Notes under the pieces: generated by a model
The model's database searches: none
The model's input: only the letters and a program-made list of their open reading frames with translations
Told to the model about the DNA's origin: nothing
Position numbers and translations under genes: made by a program
Part shown: in pieces, positions 35,722 to 44,176 of the stretch
Layout of the letters: every line of letters begins with the position of its first letter
Position numbering within the stretch: position 1 is the stretch's first letter
DNA from: an uncultured Ruminococcus sp.
GTDB taxonomy: Bacteria > Bacillota > Clostridia > Oscillospirales > Acutalibacteraceae
NCBI GenBank assembly: GCA_902790475.1
Contig: CADASG010000008.1
Coordinates: 1 to 64,000 of the forward strand
DNA: 64,000 nt
Reading direction: 5' to 3'

Positions 35722-36182
35722 GACCTTTTCTCTCGGTGAAGCTGATAAACTTGTTTTGTGTTTATGTCTGTAAGCTTTAGGATATCGCCGTTTCGATGGG
35801 CAATATAATCGCAGTCAGACGCGGATTCATTGTTGAAATCAATATGAAACGTGTTGTTGCTGATAGTATAGTTGAAGGTGTATGTGTTCATTGAGGTATA
35901 CATACTGCCTTTTCCGTCGCTGCCAAAATCATAATAGGTGATGCTGTCGGGAGTCCAGCTGCCGGATATCTGTTCGGCTTTTGTTACTAATACATCTTTT
36001 CCGTTCGTCTTTACTGAATCATTGGATTTTCCGCAGGAATGAAACAGGGAAAAGGAGAGACCTGCCGCAGCGACAAAAAAGACAGCCATACAAACAATAA
36101 AGACTTTCTTTCTTTTTGGGTTTTGGAGCATGTCGTAAAATGCAGAATCAGGTTTTCTTGCATGGGCGTTTTGATATTTCAA
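35718..36182 (-). CDS. Membrane-anchored small beta-rich protein (DUF5640-like)
   Basis: 154 residues from TTG at 36182. A basic N-terminus, one membrane helix (about 27-46, ending in FHSCGK), then an outside domain with GSWTPDSITYYDFGSDGKGSMY, NTYTFNYTISNNTFHIDFN and ILKLTDINTKQVYQLH strands. The G.W....Y.F...G.......Y.Y...NN.F.I pattern resembles the DUF5640/lipocalin-like domains of the products at 6898 and 7555. TTG is chosen because AGGAAG lies eight bases upstream; the longer frame would run back into the terminator of the preceding gene. It is translationally coupled to the sortase gene. Function unknown; an accessory role at the surface is a guess. Confidence 0.6.
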   Translation of the reverse strand: MKYQNAHARKPDSAFYDMLQNPKRKKVFIVCMAVFFVAAAGLSFSLFHSCGKSNDSVKTNGKDVLVTKAEQISGSWTPDSITYYDFGSDGKGSMYTSMNTYTFNYTISNNTFHIDFNNESASDCDYIAHRNGDILKLTDINTKQVYQLHREKRS

Positions 36183-36197
36183 CACAGTCACTTCCTG

Positions 36198-36231
36198 AAA
36201 AAAGGCGGTGGCGGGAAATCCCGTCACCGCC
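36198..36231 (-). terminator. Terminator of the cohesin-like gene, abutting the next ribosome site
   Basis: 36204-36215 and 36220-36231 form a 12-bp stem with one mismatch and an AAAT loop; on the minus strand it is followed by six T. The AGGAAG ribosome site of the gene at 36182 begins about six bases after the U-run. Confidence 0.85.
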
Positions 36232-36272
36232 TAAATTATTTTACGTTGGTGATGCGCGTCAGCGCTTGGTTT

Positions 36273-38063
36273 TTATTTCTTCACCTTAGTGTATACTACT
36301 GTACCGGTCATGCCGATCAGAGCAACGCCCATAAGTGTGATCCACAGGAAGAGCATTCCGTTGTCGCCGGTCTTAGGTGAATTGCCGCCGTTAGAGGGAG
36401 TATCCTGACTTGCAGGCTTGGTGGGTGTGTCAACGGGAGCATTGGTGGTCTCCTCAGCCGGTGCGGTCGTTTCCTCAACAGCGGAGGGCTCAGTTGTCTC
36501 TTCAACAGCAGCGGTAGTTTCTTCTACGGGAGCGGTTGTTTCTTCAACAGGAGCTGTAGTCTCCTCTACGGGAGCGGTGGTTTCCTCAACAGGAGCTGTA
36601 GTCTCTTCTACAGGCTCAGGAGTATCGGTAGTAGGCTCGGTAGTGGGTTCGCCGGTAGCAGGAATGATAACACTGCTGTGGTCGGTGATCTCAACTTTAC
36701 CTGTTGCGTCCTCAAACCACTTGCCGCATCTCTCACATACATAGTAAGCCTTGTTGCCGTCTTCTGTAGCAGTGGGAGCCTTGTAGGGAACGAGAACAAA
36801 GGAATGACCGAGAGCATCGATGTTTTCGGTGTAAGTGTGAGCGGAGTTGTTTTTGCAGGTGAAGGTTTTAACGCCCTTCTCGGTGCAGGTGGGTTCCTTG
36901 GTTACAACGCCTGTATTCCAATTGTGACCTGTAGCGGGGATCACAACGGGAGCGGTGATCTCATTGTTGCCTTCAGCGTCGCTGAACATCTTGCCGCAGC
37001 TTTCGCACACGTAGTAAGCCTCGGTGCCGTCCTTTTCGCATTCGGCAGGAACTTCATCAACCTTAGTCAGATTGTGGACGTGGATCGTTTCGTTAAGAGT
37101 TACGGAACCGTTGGTGACGGTAGCGTTCATCTCTGAGATCTCAAAGTCATAAACCTCTGCGTCGGAAGCGACAATATTGAACATTCCTGCATAACCTGTG
37201 TCGGCAATTTTGAATACGAGCTTAAATGCTTCGCCTGTACCCTGGAAGGGAGTAGCTGCAGTCTGGTTGCCGAAGGATACCTTGTAGGAGGAAATGCCTG
37301 CGTTAATGGGAGCAGCGCTTGCCTGAGCAGGAGCCAGATCGGTATATTCGATTCCGGTCAGCTCGAGAACTGTGTTATCCCAGCTGTATGTAACATAACC
37401 GTACTCGTAATCGGTGTTGTTGGTGATAGTTACGGGAACCTTTACGGTATCGCCTACATTGAACTCAGCGGTAACGTCAGCAGTCTCCATATCCAAAGCG
37501 CCAGCTTCGGTAACGGGAGGCTCTGTAGCAGGCTCGGTGGTGGGCTCTGTCTCGGGTTCTCCGGAACTAAGAGTCACAACAGCGCCTGTAGCGGTTGTGG
37601 GGATATCATTGATATCAAAGTCATAAACTTCTGTTTCAGCATCGTTGAAAATAATGCTGTAATCACCTGCAACAGCAGTATCGGTAATGGTGAATACCAT
37701 TGTGAACGCAAGACCTGTTCCACTGAAGGGAGTGGGTGCGGTCTGGTTACCGAAGGATACCTTGTAAGAGGATGCGCCTGCGGTGATGGGAGCAGCGCTT
37801 GCCTGAGCAGGAGCTAAATCTGTATACTCAATACTTTCGAGATTGAGCGCGGTGTTGTCCCAGTTAGCTCTGACGTAACCGTACTCATAATCGGGGTTCT
37901 CGGTGATATATACGGGAACCTTTACGGTGTCGCCTGCATTAAGCGTTGCTGTTACGTTTGTCATTGCAATTGTCATGTTGCCTGCCGCAGATGCAACGAC
38001 CATCGGGATGACGGAAGCGATCAGCAGTACTGCCAAAACAATTGCCAAAACCTGTTTTTTCAT
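36273..38063 (-). CDS. Surface protein with two cohesin-like modules and SPKTG sorting signal
   Basis: 596 residues. Signal peptide (about 1-27, ending ASA); two similar modules of about 140 residues (about 28-165 and 190-330), each with N/VGDTVKVPV.IT, a central NW/YSWDNTxLxL..IEYTDLAPAQASAAP block, KVSFGNQTA, and YDF.I; these follow the strand order of cohesins. Then a Cys-rich part with repeated AYYVCExCGK motifs (about 350-480, CxxC pairs), a PVEETTA repeat linker (about 490-545), and a C-terminal anchor: SPKTG near 562, hydrophobic stretch, Lys-rich tail. Ordered as an outward-facing protein fixed by sortase. Whether the modules bind dockerins is untested; a general adhesin is the alternative. 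AAAGGATTG ribosome site. Confidence 0.65.
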   Translation of the reverse strand: MKKQVLAIVLAVLLIASVIPMVVASAAGNMTIAMTNVTATLNAGDTVKVPVYITENPDYEYGYVRANWDNTALNLESIEYTDLAPAQASAAPITAGASSYKVSFGNQTAPTPFSGTGLAFTMVFTITDTAVAGDYSIIFNDAETEVYDFDINDIPTTATGAVVTLSSGEPETEPTTEPATEPPVTEAGALDMETADVTAEFNVGDTVKVPVTITNNTDYEYGYVTYSWDNTVLELTGIEYTDLAPAQASAAPINAGISSYKVSFGNQTAATPFQGTGEAFKLVFKIADTGYAGMFNIVASDAEVYDFEISEMNATVTNGSVTLNETIHVHNLTKVDEVPAECEKDGTEAYYVCESCGKMFSDAEGNNEITAPVVIPATGHNWNTGVVTKEPTCTEKGVKTFTCKNNSAHTYTENIDALGHSFVLVPYKAPTATEDGNKAYYVCERCGKWFEDATGKVEITDHSSVIIPATGEPTTEPTTDTPEPVEETTAPVEETTAPVEETTAPVEETTAPVEETTAAVEETTEPSAVEETTAPAEETTNAPVDTPTKPASQDTPSNGGNSPKTGDNGMLFLWITLMGVALIGMTGTVVYTKVKK

Positions 38064-38163
38064 TCAATCCTTTCCTTTCTTTTTCTGAATCTTGAAAATG
38101 AATATCATAAACGATGATTTACCATCGCTTGTGATCGTGATAATGCGGCTAAAATATCCCTGC

Positions 38164-38333
38164 TAATACTAATCTCAGATAAAAAGTGGACAAAGATTTG
38201 CGAGGATATTTTTCGCAAGACGAGGCGGAGGACGCCGCAAGGCTGTCGCCTTGCAAGGACGCAAGGACGACAACGAAGTATTGCGGAAAATAGACCGCAA
38301 AGATTGTCTATTTTTTATTTGAGTTTAGTATAA
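38164..38333. mobile_element. MITE-like long imperfect palindrome (about 170 bp)
   Basis: The two ends are reverse complements over about 57 bases with scattered mismatches: left arm 38164-38221 (TAATACTAATCTCAGATAAA...) and right arm 38277-38333 (its complement TTATACTAAACTCAAATAAA...). The centre carries a perfect GCAAGGC/GCCTTGC hairpin (38237-38254, tgtc loop). No frame of useful length lies inside. Layout suits a non-autonomous miniature element or a transcribed hairpin; the right end also forms an AAATAGAC/GTCTATTT stem with a T-run (38288-38316) that could terminate plus-strand transcripts. No second copy is visible in the window. Confidence 0.6.
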
Positions 38334-38468
38334 AACCAACAGAATATATTTTGACCCATATGCGTATATTATAGCTTTAAGTTTAAAAAAAGTCAAGTTT
38401 ATTATCGGCTTTTAGATGTGATAACCGAAAAAATATCATAACTGAATTAATGTCCTTGGAATCGGCGA
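38334..38468. other. AT-rich spacer after malic enzyme gene
   Basis: Lies between the palindromic element and the malic enzyme stop codon. No gene, clear promoter or terminator is seen. The other part of the intergenic stretch, 38064-38163, is the upstream region of the cohesin-like gene and shows only a weak CGATG/CATCG hairpin. Confidence 0.4.
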
Positions 38469-39641
38469 TCAAATCCTTGCGACGCCCGAATCAATTGCAG
38501 CCTGCTTTACGGCGGCGGCTACGGTTTTGCCTACTCTCGGATCAAAGGCGTGGGGGAGAATGTAGTCGGGTTCGAGCTTGTCGTCCTCTACCAAAGAAGC
38601 TATCGCAAAAGAAGCGGCAACCTTCATTTCCTCGTTGATATCGCTTGCGCGGCAGTCGAGAGCGCCGCGGAATATACCGGGAAATGCGAGAACGTTGTTG
38701 ATCTGATTGGGAAAATCGCTTCTGCCTGTTCCCACAACAGCCGCGCCGGCTTTCTTGGCTAAATCAGGCATGATCTCGGGAGTGGGATTTGCCATAGCGA
38801 AGATAACAGGCTGATCAGCCATGCTCTTTACCATGTCCTCACTCACGCAGCCTGCTGCGGAAATGCCTATGAATACATCGGCGCCACTCATCGCGTCGGC
38901 TAAAGAACCCTGCATATGCTCCAAATTCGTGACCACGGCGATCTCCTGTTTAGCTGCGTTCAGCCTCGGGTCGCCTTTGCAGATAATACCCTTGCTGTCG
39001 CACATCACGATATGACGAACGCCCATGTTAAGAAGGTGCTTTGCGATAGCTACGCCTGCCGCGCCTGCGCCGTTCATTACAACCTTTATATCGCCGATTT
39101 GCTTATTGACGAGCTTTAGCGAGTTAAGCAATGCAGCCGCGACGATAATAGCGGTTCCGTGCTGGTCGTCATGGAATACGGGGATATCGCACTTTTCTTT
39201 CAGCCTGCGCTCGATCTCAAAGCAGCGAGGAGCGGCGATATCCTCTAAGTTGATCCCGCCGAAAGAGCCGCTGATAAGGTAGATAGTGTTTACGATCTCG
39301 TCAACGTCCTTGCTGCGGATGCAAAGAGGAAACGCGTCAACGTCTCCGAACGCCTTAAACAGCGCACATTTGCCTTCCATTACGGGCATTCCAGCCTCGG
39401 GACCGATATCGCCGAGTCCCAGCACAGCGGTTCCGTCGGTGATGACCGCAACCAGATTGCTGCGGCGGGTCAGCTCGTAGCTTTTGTTGTAATCCTTTTG
39501 AACCTCTAAGCAGGGCTCCGCAACGCCCGGGGTGTAGGCAAGGGAAAGCTCCTCGGAATTTGTGATGGGAACGCGTGAAACCACTTCGATTTTTCCGTTC
39601 CATTCATAATGCTTTTTTAAACTTTCCTGTCTGATATCCAT
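38469..39641 (-). CDS. NAD(P)-dependent malic enzyme (short form)
   Basis: Oxidative decarboxylation of malate to pyruvate. 390 residues, the short bacterial form without a phosphotransacetylase tail. Motifs: [12 protein letters not shown] with the catalytic Tyr, [24 protein letters not shown] with Lys split across the stretch, metal-binding FHDDQHGTA, Rossmann [14 protein letters not shown], and [10 protein letters not shown]. The acid or base residues after the Rossmann strand (CDSKG) favour NAD+ but do not settle it. Single gene between the palindrome and rnpB, divergent from rnpB. Confidence 0.92.
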   Translation of the reverse strand: MDIRQESLKKHYEWNGKIEVVSRVPITNSEELSLAYTPGVAEPCLEVQKDYNKSYELTRRSNLVAVITDGTAVLGLGDIGPEAGMPVMEGKCALFKAFGDVDAFPLCIRSKDVDEIVNTIYLISGSFGGINLEDIAAPRCFEIERRLKEKCDIPVFHDDQHGTAIIVAAALLNSLKLVNKQIGDIKVVMNGAGAAGVAIAKHLLNMGVRHIVMCDSKGIICKGDPRLNAAKQEIAVVTNLEHMQGSLADAMSGADVFIGISAAGCVSEDMVKSMADQPVIFAMANPTPEIMPDLAKKAGAAVVGTGRSDFPNQINNVLAFPGIFRGALDCRASDINEEMKVAASFAIASLVEDDKLEPDYILPHAFDPRVGKTVAAAVKQAAIDSGVARI

Positions 39642-39726
39642 ACTGATAACTCCTTCGTTTAAATATAGAATAACCTTATCAATTATATCATAAAATTCGC
39701 GCAGTGCAAGTATTTGCGAGAATTAT

Positions 39727-39755
39727 TTGACAATTTGGCGATAATCGTATATTAT
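39727..39755 (+). promoter_or_regulatory. Sigma-A promoter of rnpB
   Basis: TTGACA 39727-39732, 17-base spacer, TATTAT 39750-39755; the first RNA base would lie at about 39762, matching the start of the RNase P RNA. Confidence 0.75.
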
Positions 39756-39762
39756 AATTATC

Positions 39763-40101
39763 GAGTGCATTGAACAGCCGCGGGCAGCTTCCGAAAGGAA
39801 CTGTGCGAGGAAAGTCCGGGCTTCACAGAGCAAAAATAACGGCTAACGGCCGCCGGAGGCGACTCCAGGGATAGTGCAACAGAAAATAACCGCCGATTTT
39901 CGGTAAGGATGGAAAGGTGAGGTAAGAGCTCACCGGAGGGTGGGAGACTACCCTGCTGTGTAAACCCTATTTGAAGCAACACCGTGGTAGGACATATACG
40001 CTTGCTCGGCGTGTCCTTTGGAGGTGGCATCGAGCAGTGCGGGCAACCGCCTGCCAAGATAGATGGCTGTTCACGACAGAACCCGGCTTACAGATGCAGT
40101 C
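39763..40101 (+). ncRNA. rnpB: RNase P RNA, bacterial class A
   Basis: Catalytic RNA of RNase P, which trims tRNA 5' ends. The universal core is present: GAGGAAAGTCCGGGC near 39812-39826 (CR-I), and ACAGAACCCGGCTTACAG near 40076-40093 (CR-V), pairing to form P4. Ends are set by the P1 pair TGCAT 39766-39770 with ATGCA 40094-40098; the ends are good to a few bases. Own promoter and terminator, monocistronic. Confidence 0.96.
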
Positions 40102-40130
40102 AAAAAGCTGTCCGAAAGGGCAGCTTTTTT
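40102..40130 (+). terminator. Terminator of rnpB
   Basis: AAAAAGCTGTCC 40102-40113, GAAA tetraloop, GGGCAGCTTTTTT 40118-40130, with one G-U pair. Confidence 0.9.
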
Positions 40131-40144
40131 CTATAATAGAATTA

Positions 40145-41731
40145 TTAGATCCCGTTGATTATTTTCTCGGCGCATTTGATCCCATCCACTGCCGCTGAAA
40201 TAATACCGCCGGCGTAGCCTGCTCCTTCGCCGCAGGGATATAAGCCACTGACGCCTGCGCTTTGCAGGGTGTCGGCATTTCTCAGGATCCGGACAGGGGA
40301 GGAGCTTCTGGTTTCCGTACCGGTGAGCACTGCGTCGGGATGACTGAAGCCGCGCAGCTTATGCTCCATTGAGATAATTGCCTCGCGCATTGATGCCGAA
40401 ATATAATCGGGCAATATATCGTTTAGGTTTGTCGGAGTATACCCGGGCAAAAAACTCGGTTCAACTTCGCCGAAAGACTGCGTCGGACGGTTTTGAAGAA
40501 AATCCTCCACTCGCTGTACAGGGGCGGCATAGTTTTCTCCGCCGCTGACATACGCCCTTTCTTCCAATTTGCGCTGAAATTCTATTCCTGCCAACGGGTG
40601 TTCGCTTCCGTAATCTTCCGGAGTTACGCTCACCAAAAGCGCGGAATTGGAGTTCTCCGCGTTACGCGCAAATTCACTCATACCGTTGGTACAAAGCCGT
40701 TTTTCCTCGCTTGACGCGTTGACGACTGTGCCGCCCGGACACATACAGAAGGTGTACGCTCCGCGTCCGTTTTTTGTATGTACATTCAGCTTGTAAGGAG
40801 CTGCGCCGAGACGCGGGTTTCCGGCAAAAGAGCCGTACTGACTTTTGTCTATACGTTCACGCAGGTGTTCTATGCGTGCGCCGACCGAAAAAGGCTTCGG
40901 TTCAACAGGCAGTTTTTTTTCATACAGCATTTCAAATGTGTCCCTTGCGCTGTGACCGATCGCCAGTATAACACTGTCTGTTTCAATTATTTCGTTTTTA
41001 CCGCCGCGCTCGTAGGTTACAGCGCTGATTTTGCCGTTTTTGACGGTAAAGCCTGTCATTTTTGCCTCAAACAAAACCGTTCCGCCAAGCGCGATGATTT
41101 CTTTGCGAAGATTTTTTACGGTGGTTTTTAATTTATCGGTCCCGATATGAGGTTTGGCATTATACAGGATTTCCTCGGGTGCGCCGTGACGGACAAATTC
41201 CTCCAAAACCTTGCGCTGACGGTTGTCCTTTGTGCCTGTGTTTAGCTTTCCGTCAGAAAAAGTGCCTGCGCCTCCTTCGCCGAACTGCACATTTGAGGAG
41301 GTGTCAAGCTTTCCGGTTTCCCAAAAAGTCCGAACATCTGCAGTTCGGGAGTCAACGTCTCTGCCGCGCTCCAGTACGACAGGCTTTGCACCGCTCTGTG
41401 CCAAAACCAGTGCGGCGAACAGTCCCGCGGGTCCCATCCCTACCACAACCGGAGACGCTCCGCCTTTCCACCGAGGCACATCATACGCGTAGGGAGTGAC
41501 TTTAACAGCGTTTTTTGTCCTTCGAAGAACAGCGTCCTCATTTTGATGAAGCTCTGCGTCAACCGTACACAGAAAGAAAATATCGTCCTTTTTGCGCGCG
41601 TCAACGGATCGCCGAAAAATCGAGGCGGACCGGATCGCATTTGGGCTTACGCGAAGAGTTTTACTAACCTTATTTATTACAGTATTGCTGTCATAATCAA
41701 GGGGAATGTGCAGATTGTTTATACGTATCAT
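40145..41731 (-). CDS. FAD-dependent dehydrogenase-like protein (COG2509)
   Basis: 528-residue flavoprotein of unknown substrate. A small N-terminal ferredoxin-like part (about 1-85) precedes the FAD Rossmann motif VVVGMGPAGLFAALVLAQ with a downstream Glu (VLERG). Other conserved pieces: NVQFGEGGAGTFSDGKLNT, HIGTDKL, VILAIGHSARDTFEML, FCMCPGG and the closing GLYPCGEGAGYAGGIISAAVDG. This is the COG2509 uncharacterised FAD-dependent group, often near translation or tRNA-related genes. Overlaps the next gene upstream by four bases (ATGA), so the two flavoproteins form an operon. AGGAG ribosome site. Confidence 0.82.
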   Translation of the reverse strand: MIRINNLHIPLDYDSNTVINKVSKTLRVSPNAIRSASIFRRSVDARKKDDIFFLCTVDAELHQNEDAVLRRTKNAVKVTPYAYDVPRWKGGASPVVVGMGPAGLFAALVLAQSGAKPVVLERGRDVDSRTADVRTFWETGKLDTSSNVQFGEGGAGTFSDGKLNTGTKDNRQRKVLEEFVRHGAPEEILYNAKPHIGTDKLKTTVKNLRKEIIALGGTVLFEAKMTGFTVKNGKISAVTYERGGKNEIIETDSVILAIGHSARDTFEMLYEKKLPVEPKPFSVGARIEHLRERIDKSQYGSFAGNPRLGAAPYKLNVHTKNGRGAYTFCMCPGGTVVNASSEEKRLCTNGMSEFARNAENSNSALLVSVTPEDYGSEHPLAGIEFQRKLEERAYVSGGENYAAPVQRVEDFLQNRPTQSFGEVEPSFLPGYTPTNLNDILPDYISASMREAIISMEHKLRGFSHPDAVLTGTETRSSSPVRILRNADTLQSAGVSGLYPCGEGAGYAGGIISAAVDGIKCAEKIINGI

Positions 41732-42942
41732 AGTTGTTCTCCTGCTAAAATGCCGCTTGCAAAGGCGAAGTGGAGGTTATAGCCGCCGCATTCACCGCAT
41801 ATGTCGATTGCTTCTCCGCAAACATACAGATTTTTTCGCACCTTGCTTTGCATGGTGGTTTCGTCTATTTCGCTGCCTCTCACTCCTCCGGCCGCGCACT
41901 GCGCCTGTTCAAAACCGCATCGATCCGTTACGTTGAAGGAAAATGCCTTAACGGTATTTGCCGCGCGGAGCAGCTGTTCTTTACCGATCGAACGGCAGTC
42001 AGCGGAAAAATCGCGTATACCGCTTGCTTTTAGAATAGCCAGCGCCAACCGCTTTTGTAAAATACCCGTGAACAGATCCTCAACGCCGCGTCGAGCAAAC
42101 AGCTCCTGATAGCGTAACAAAAGCTTGAATAATTCTTCTTCGGAAATATCAGGCAATAAATCAAGTGTGATAGCATCACCCTTTTGCGCGTACAGAGATA
42201 GATTGAAAATACAGATTCCCGACAAAGCTCCGTCGGTAAACTGAACTTCTCCGTGTTCGCTCTTGATTTGTCTGTTGCTGCGGATCAGCGAAACGTTTGC
42301 CGCCGCGCGGATGCCTTTGAGTGATTTTATCAAACCGGAGTCAGTTTTCAGAGGACAAAGAGCAGGGGAGAAGGGGATGAGCTGATGACCGAGATTTTTC
42401 AGATAATCCGCCGCACTTGCAGTACCTCCCAGTTTGGGAGCCGCCTTGGAGCCGCAAGCTATGACAAGCTTGGATGCGGAAAACCTGTTTTCACGGGTGA
42501 CGACTTCAAATCTGCCTCCGCTGTTTTTGATACTGTTGATATTTTCTCCGCAGAAAATTTCCGCACCGCAGCGTTCACAGGCATATCTCAGAACGTCGAG
42601 CACGGAGCTTGCCTGACGTGACAGAGGGTAGCAGCGCCCTTCGCTGTCGGCAAAGGTCAGCAGTCCCAGTTTGCCAAAGCGATAAAGTAGCTGCGCGGTG
42701 TCATAGCGTTTTAAAATATGTTCGCTTTGTTTGCCGAAGCTGCCGATATATTTTGATGAGTCTATGCTGCAGTTTGTCAGGTTGCAGCGTCCGTTGCCCG
42801 TTGCCAGCAGTTTCTTTCCCACGCGGTCATTTTTTTCAATGACGGCGATTCTTAGTTTGGGATTATTCTGTTTAGCGGTTACGGCGCACATCAACCCCGA
42901 GGCGCCTCCGCCAATGATTATAGCGTCATAATTATGATTCAT
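41728..42942 (-). CDS. HI0933/YhiN (BaiN-like) flavoprotein
   Basis: 404-residue FAD-binding protein of the HI0933 family. N-terminal YDAIIIGGGASGLMCAVTA, the family hallmark KKLLATGNGRCNLTN, and the C-terminal CAAGGVRGSEID...NLYVCGEAIDICGECGGYNLHFAFASG. Family members are annotated variously as aminoacetone oxidase-like or, for BaiN in bile-acid bacteria, as dehydrogenase; the true substrate here is unknown. Of two in-frame ATGs, that at 42942 is chosen because AAGGA lies eight bases before it, while the one at 42951 overlaps that site. Confidence 0.85.
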   Translation of the reverse strand: MNHNYDAIIIGGGASGLMCAVTAKQNNPKLRIAVIEKNDRVGKKLLATGNGRCNLTNCSIDSSKYIGSFGKQSEHILKRYDTAQLLYRFGKLGLLTFADSEGRCYPLSRQASSVLDVLRYACERCGAEIFCGENINSIKNSGGRFEVVTRENRFSASKLVIACGSKAAPKLGGTASAADYLKNLGHQLIPFSPALCPLKTDSGLIKSLKGIRAAANVSLIRSNRQIKSEHGEVQFTDGALSGICIFNLSLYAQKGDAITLDLLPDISEEELFKLLLRYQELFARRGVEDLFTGILQKRLALAILKASGIRDFSADCRSIGKEQLLRAANTVKAFSFNVTDRCGFEQAQCAAGGVRGSEIDETTMQSKVRKNLYVCGEAIDICGECGGYNLHFAFASGILAGEQL

Positions 42943-42955
42943 TCTTATCATCCTT

Positions 42956-42984
42956 AAAAAACAAGGCAGCGCTGCGGCTGCCTT
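42956..42984 (-). terminator. Terminator of the small-export membrane gene
   Basis: AAGGCAGC 42963-42970 pairs with GCTGCCTT 42977-42984; on the minus strand a G and then six T follow. It lies just before the ribosome site of the flavoprotein operon. Confidence 0.75.
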
Positions 42985-43012
42985 TTTAAATCAATATATT
43001 TAGTGGTTCCCT

Positions 43013-43495
43013 TTACTGTTTGGGAGCTAACAGTGCGCTGATGCCGCCGAATACGCCCATGCTGGCAAGTCCCATGATAACGCCTGCGATGACGACGCCG
43101 CACATGACTGCAATAACGCTTTTTTTGAAATCCATATCCAAAAAGCTTGCCGCCAGAGTTCCCGTCCAAGCGCCTGTACCGGGCAGCGGAATACCGACGA
43201 ACAGCATAAGTGCAACAAACAGACCTCTGCCTGCCTTTGCCTGAAGCTTCTGACCGCCTTTTTCACCTTTTTCGATGCAGAAGGTAAAGAATTTTCCGAT
43301 GTATTTCTTATCCTTGCCCCATTCAAGCACCTTTCTTGCAAAGAAGAAAATGAACGGAACCGGGAGCATATTGCCGATAATACAAATGACGTAAGCCCAC
43401 ACCATATTCAGATGCATACCGACCGCAACGGGAATAGCGCCTCTCAGTTCAACGATCGGGATCATGGATATCAAAAATATAATTAAATAGCCCAA
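43013..43495 (-). CDS. Small multidrug export (COG2426) membrane protein
   Basis: 160-residue membrane protein with about four helices. The family signature IPIVELRGAIPVAVG near the N-terminus and the loop GIPLPGTGAWTGTLAA identify the Sm_multidrug_ex/COG2426 group. The name reflects weak genetic evidence; the function is not established. TTG at 43495 is preferred because GGAGAG lies six to twelve bases upstream; the alternative TTG at 43501 touches that site. Monocistronic between a divergent VanZ gene and its own terminator. Confidence 0.8.
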   Translation of the reverse strand: MGYLIIFLISMIPIVELRGAIPVAVGMHLNMVWAYVICIIGNMLPVPFIFFFARKVLEWGKDKKYIGKFFTFCIEKGEKGGQKLQAKAGRGLFVALMLFVGIPLPGTGAWTGTLAASFLDMDFKKSVIAVMCGVVIAGVIMGLASMGVFGGISALLAPKQ

Positions 43496-43619
43496 AATCA
43501 ACTCTCCTTTATCATTTACAAAACATAAGAAGTATAGCAGAATTTTTACAAATTTTCAATAGTGAACTTAAATCTTTACGTTAAATACAACAGAAGATGA
43601 AAAAAAGCTTCTATTTTCA

Positions 43620-43647
43620 TTGACTTTATATATTTTTGCGATAAAAT
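43620..43647 (+). promoter_or_regulatory. Candidate promoter of the VanZ-MATE operon
   Basis: TTGACT 43620-43625, 16-base spacer, TAAAAT 43642-43647, followed by a 40-base leader. Confidence 0.55.
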
Positions 43648-43693
43648 AGAATACAAAAGAATAAAAGTCAGAACAGAAACAACGGAGAAATCT

Positions 43694-44176
43694 ATGGAAA
43701 TCAGAGCCTCTAAGCGTTTTACCGTTTTTATTATAATACTGTCGGTTTGTGCCGTGACATTCGCGTTTGTCAATTCTCTGATGCCTGCCGAAGTATCTCA
43801 GGGTGAGAGCGGAGGCGTACTTGCTTTTATTGTACAGACGCTGGAAGCTTTGGGGATTCAGGCTGAGCTGACCGATCATTTGATTCGCAAGACGGCGCAT
43901 TTTACGGAATTTGCCGTGATCGGTATGCTTTTTGAAGTCTGTGCCTACTGCTTTTACAGACCGAAACCGAGAAAATTTCTTCCGCAGGTTTTACTGGCAG
44001 GATTGCTGACCGCGCTTACCGATGAGACATTACAATTGTATGCTGATAAACGCTCGGGAATGATAGCTGACGTCTGGCTTGATTTTTCGGGAGTTGTGAT
44101 GGGAGCGGTATTGATAACGCTCTTGCTTACCATCTATATAAAGAGAAAGTATAAAGGAATAAAGGCAGAAGAATGA
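43694..44176 (+). CDS. VanZ family membrane protein
   Basis: 160-residue protein with about four membrane helices and the VanZ-domain signature DHLIRKTAHFTEFAVIGML, then DETLQLYADKRSGMIADVWLDFSG. VanZ of Enterococcus gives low-level teicoplanin resistance by an unknown mechanism; most homologues are simply uncharacterised membrane proteins. GGAG ribosome site; overlaps the MATE gene by four bases (ATGA), so the pair is cotranslated. Confidence 0.85.
   Translation: MEIRASKRFTVFIIILSVCAVTFAFVNSLMPAEVSQGESGGVLAFIVQTLEALGIQAELTDHLIRKTAHFTEFAVIGMLFEVCAYCFYRPKPRKFLPQVLLAGLLTALTDETLQLYADKRSGMIADVWLDFSGVVMGAVLITLLLTIYIKRKYKGIKAEE

Noticed and set aside
36418-36744. Plus-strand frame with repeated VVSSTGA peptides
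   Set aside because: It mirrors the PVEETTA linker repeats of the cohesin-like protein on the other strand.
41179-41499. Plus-strand frames opposite the flavoprotein genes
   Set aside because: They are shadows of two well-supported flavoprotein genes and have no ribosome site or domain-like sequence.
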